From JADLGL01 sp964611195 (lineage in GTDB: Bacteria; Pseudomonadota; Alphaproteobacteria; Rhizobiales; Kaistiaceae), in assembly GCA_964611195.1 (NCBI GenBank), contig CAZSXA010000011.1:1-25609 (forward strand): DNA of 25,609 bases, in the 5' to 3' direction. The position numbers were made by a program, and so were the translations under genes. Shown in pieces: positions 24,718 through 25,609 of the stretch (positions within the stretch are counted from its first letter, which is position 1; each line of letters opens with the position of its first letter). Under the pieces are notes generated by a model. The model had not been told where the DNA came from and did not search any database. It worked only from the letters and a program-made list of their open reading frames with translations.

Positions 24718-24905
24718 CTAGCGCGGCTCGACCAGCCCCAGCGCCTTGAGCAGCGTCACCAGCACGTCCCCGTCGCCGGCGACCACCACCACAAGACTCT
24801 CAGGAAGGCTCTCCGCCGCGGCCGCAAGTGCGTTCTCGGACGTAGCCTCCGCGATCCGTCCCGGGCGGGGATCGCAAATCGCAAGAGCCTGAATGCTTTC
24901 CGACG
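24718..24905 (-). other. Coding-like remnant without a start codon
   Basis: Read leftward, the last ~43 codons before TAG at 24720-24718 have high third-position GC and a plausible protein tail (AEATSENALAAAAESLPESL, then VVVVAGDGDVLVTLLKALGL). However, the frame upstream runs through a strong intrinsic terminator and structured RNA, and no ATG/GTG/TTG lies between that terminator and this stretch. It may be the tail of a deleted gene or chance; I assign no function. Confidence 0.25.
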
Positions 24906-24918
24906 ATCGCCGTCGGTG

Positions 24919-24953
24919 AAAAAAAGCGCGGACATGGAAGCCATGCCCGCGCT
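24919..24953 (-). terminator. Strong intrinsic terminator (leftward)
   Basis: On the minus strand, AGCGCGGGCATGG pairs with CCATGTCCGCGCT (13-bp stem, one mismatch, 3-nt CTT loop) and is followed by seven T. This is the best terminator in the window, and no protein gene ends just before it. Confidence 0.85.
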
Positions 24954-25080
24954 GCTCAGTGGGTGCGCGTCGAAGCGACGACGTGGCAGGGAGGGCCAAT
25001 TCGTTCGCGGAGGTGCTCGGCCCGGATGGGAATCCGGGAGGTCCGTGCCCCTCTTCGAACGGCGGAAGCTCCGGCGCACG
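24954..25080 (-). ncRNA. Candidate structured small RNA of unknown family
   Basis: A ~127-nt segment between two leftward intrinsic terminators, with nested complementarity. The outer stem is GTGCGC/GCGCAC (25079-25074 with 24968-24963); next come GTTCG/CGAAC (25060-25056 with 25007-25003), GAGG/CCTC (25053-25050 with 25013-25010) and CGG/CCG. The apex is a perfect 7-bp CCCGGAT/ATCCGGG hairpin with a 4-nt loop (25038-25021). A side hairpin GTCG-CTT-CGAC lies near the 3' end. A long, internally bulged rod ending in a strong terminator is typical of bacterial small RNAs and superficially like 6S RNA. I do not see the conserved SRP RNA, RNase P or tmRNA motifs. The 5' end and promoter are not determined; no open frame here is credible. 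Confidence 0.45.
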
Positions 25081-25112
25081 AAAAAGGCTCCGCGCCGTGA
25101 GCGGAATAGCCT
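25081..25112 (-). terminator. Intrinsic terminator or attenuator (leftward)
   Basis: On the minus strand AGGCT-att-CCGC-loop-GCGG-AGCCT is followed by five T (25085-25081). That is a 9-bp stem with a 3-nt bulge and a 7-nt loop. It lies directly upstream of the candidate RNA, so it either ends a short transcript starting near 25200 or attenuates the RNA. Confidence 0.6.
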
Positions 25113-25288
25113 CCCGCCGCGGATAATCTGACCGAATGCTTACGGCTCTTGGCCTTCGCGTGCACTCTATGATCGGCATTAGCTTCGCCGATGGCGCTAA
25201 GTCGGAAAACCGAGTCGGTCATGGAACCAAACCTGCAGTCGCGGCGTTGTTGAAGGTTCGAGGGTGGGCACCCTGCAAGGAGTCCGAC

Positions 25289-25609
25289 ATGATTCTTTCA
25301 CGCCCATCCTCCCGCCTGGCGACGCTCGCCGCCGCGGCGGTTGGACTTCTGATGGCGGCCACGACGGCAGAAGCCCAGCCGTCCTCCCAGGCGCAAGTCG
25401 CCGTCGATCTCAACATGCGCACCGGGCCGAGCACCGGCTACCCGGTTGTCCGGGTCCTTCCCGCCGGCGCCACGGTAGGCGTCTTTGGCTGCAACAGCGC
25501 GCAGACCTGGTGCCAACTTTCCTATGCCGGCAGCAGCGGCTGGGCCTCCACACGCTATCTCCGCTTCCAGTCGGCCGGTCCGCAGCCGCAACCCCAGGCC
25601 CAGCCGCCC
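25289..25609 (+). CDS. Secreted SH3-domain protein, partial (runs off the window)
   Basis: The first 107 codons are visible. AAGGAG is 6 nt before ATG 25289. Residues 1-29 form a Sec signal peptide (LATLAAAAVGLLMAATTAEA, cut before QPSS). Residues about 37-91 are a bacterial SH3 domain (SH3_3 type): VDLNMRTGPSTGYPVVRVLP, then a Cys pair (FGCNS and TWCQLSY, possible disulfide), then GWASTRYL. The domain is followed by a Pro/Gln-rich linker (PQPQPQAQPP) that continues past the end. Such proteins bind cell-wall or surface ligands in the periplasm; the remainder of the protein is unseen. Confidence 0.85.
   Translation, partial: MILSRPSSRLATLAAAAVGLLMAATTAEAQPSSQAQVAVDLNMRTGPSTGYPVVRVLPAGATVGVFGCNSAQTWCQLSYAGSSGWASTRYLRFQSAGPQPQPQAQPP

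Noticed and set aside
25010..25080. A possible tRNA (GTTCGAA-like sequence and paired arms)
   Set aside because: No acceptor stem closes, no anticodon or D arm can be placed, and there is no CCA end.
24956..25222. An 88-codon leftward frame starting MTDSVFRLSAIGEANADHR
   Set aside because: It runs through the 25112-25081 terminator and the structured segment, lacks a ribosome site and has no recognisable similarity.

Overview
The window is GC-rich alphaproteobacterial chromosome, most likely Hyphomicrobiales (Rhizobiales). The grounds are an unfused petA-petB-petC operon followed by apt, an oxygen-dependent hemF next to it, a CCA-adding enzyme paired with a DUF6111 protein, and a MoxR/DUF58/DUF4159 operon. 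Almost everything is housekeeping or conserved-accessory; I see no transposase, integrase, tRNA or CRISPR array. Both ends cut through genes.

Layout. 1-0.9 kb: start of a Tat-exported PhoX-type phosphatase read leftward, behind a clear three-unit PHO box but interrupted by an in-frame amber codon at the window edge. 0.9-5.2 kb: a periplasmic monohaem cytochrome (-), then rightward an L,D-transpeptidase-fold lipoprotein with altered active-site residues, a short-chain dehydrogenase with an adjoining AraC-type regulator, and a DUF2306 membrane protein. 5.2-6.0 kb: a non-coding stretch and a small secreted-protein gene with no standard start codon and a -1 frame break. 6.0-9.0 kb (-): a four-gene chain (71-aa protein, 526-aa acidic tail-anchored protein, apt, GST) in which every junction overlaps. 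9.0-11.8 kb (-): cytochrome bc1 complex. 12-12.9 kb (+): hemF. 12.9-15.0 kb (-): fatty-acid-hydroxylase-type membrane enzyme, CCA tRNA nucleotidyltransferase, DUF6111 protein.

15.3-22.1 kb (+) is a tight four-gene operon: a MoxR AAA+ ATPase, a DUF58 protein, and two large membrane-anchored proteins with von Willebrand A-like and glutamine-amidotransferase-like regions. It resembles Bat/aerotolerance systems, whose molecular role is poorly understood. 22.1-24.7 kb: a GNAT acetyltransferase (-), a glutathionyl-hydroquinone reductase (+) and a metallophosphoesterase (+). 24.7-25.3 kb has no supported protein gene, but on the minus strand it holds two intrinsic terminators about 130 nt apart enclosing a strongly foldable segment, which I read as a candidate undescribed small RNA. 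The window ends inside a secreted SH3-domain protein gene.

The items most worth a second look are the candidate structured RNA, the two gene-breaking lesions (PhoX amber; frame break at about 5.8 kb), the degenerate transpeptidase active site, the two unfamiliar genes between petC and apt, and the acidic arm on cytochrome c1.
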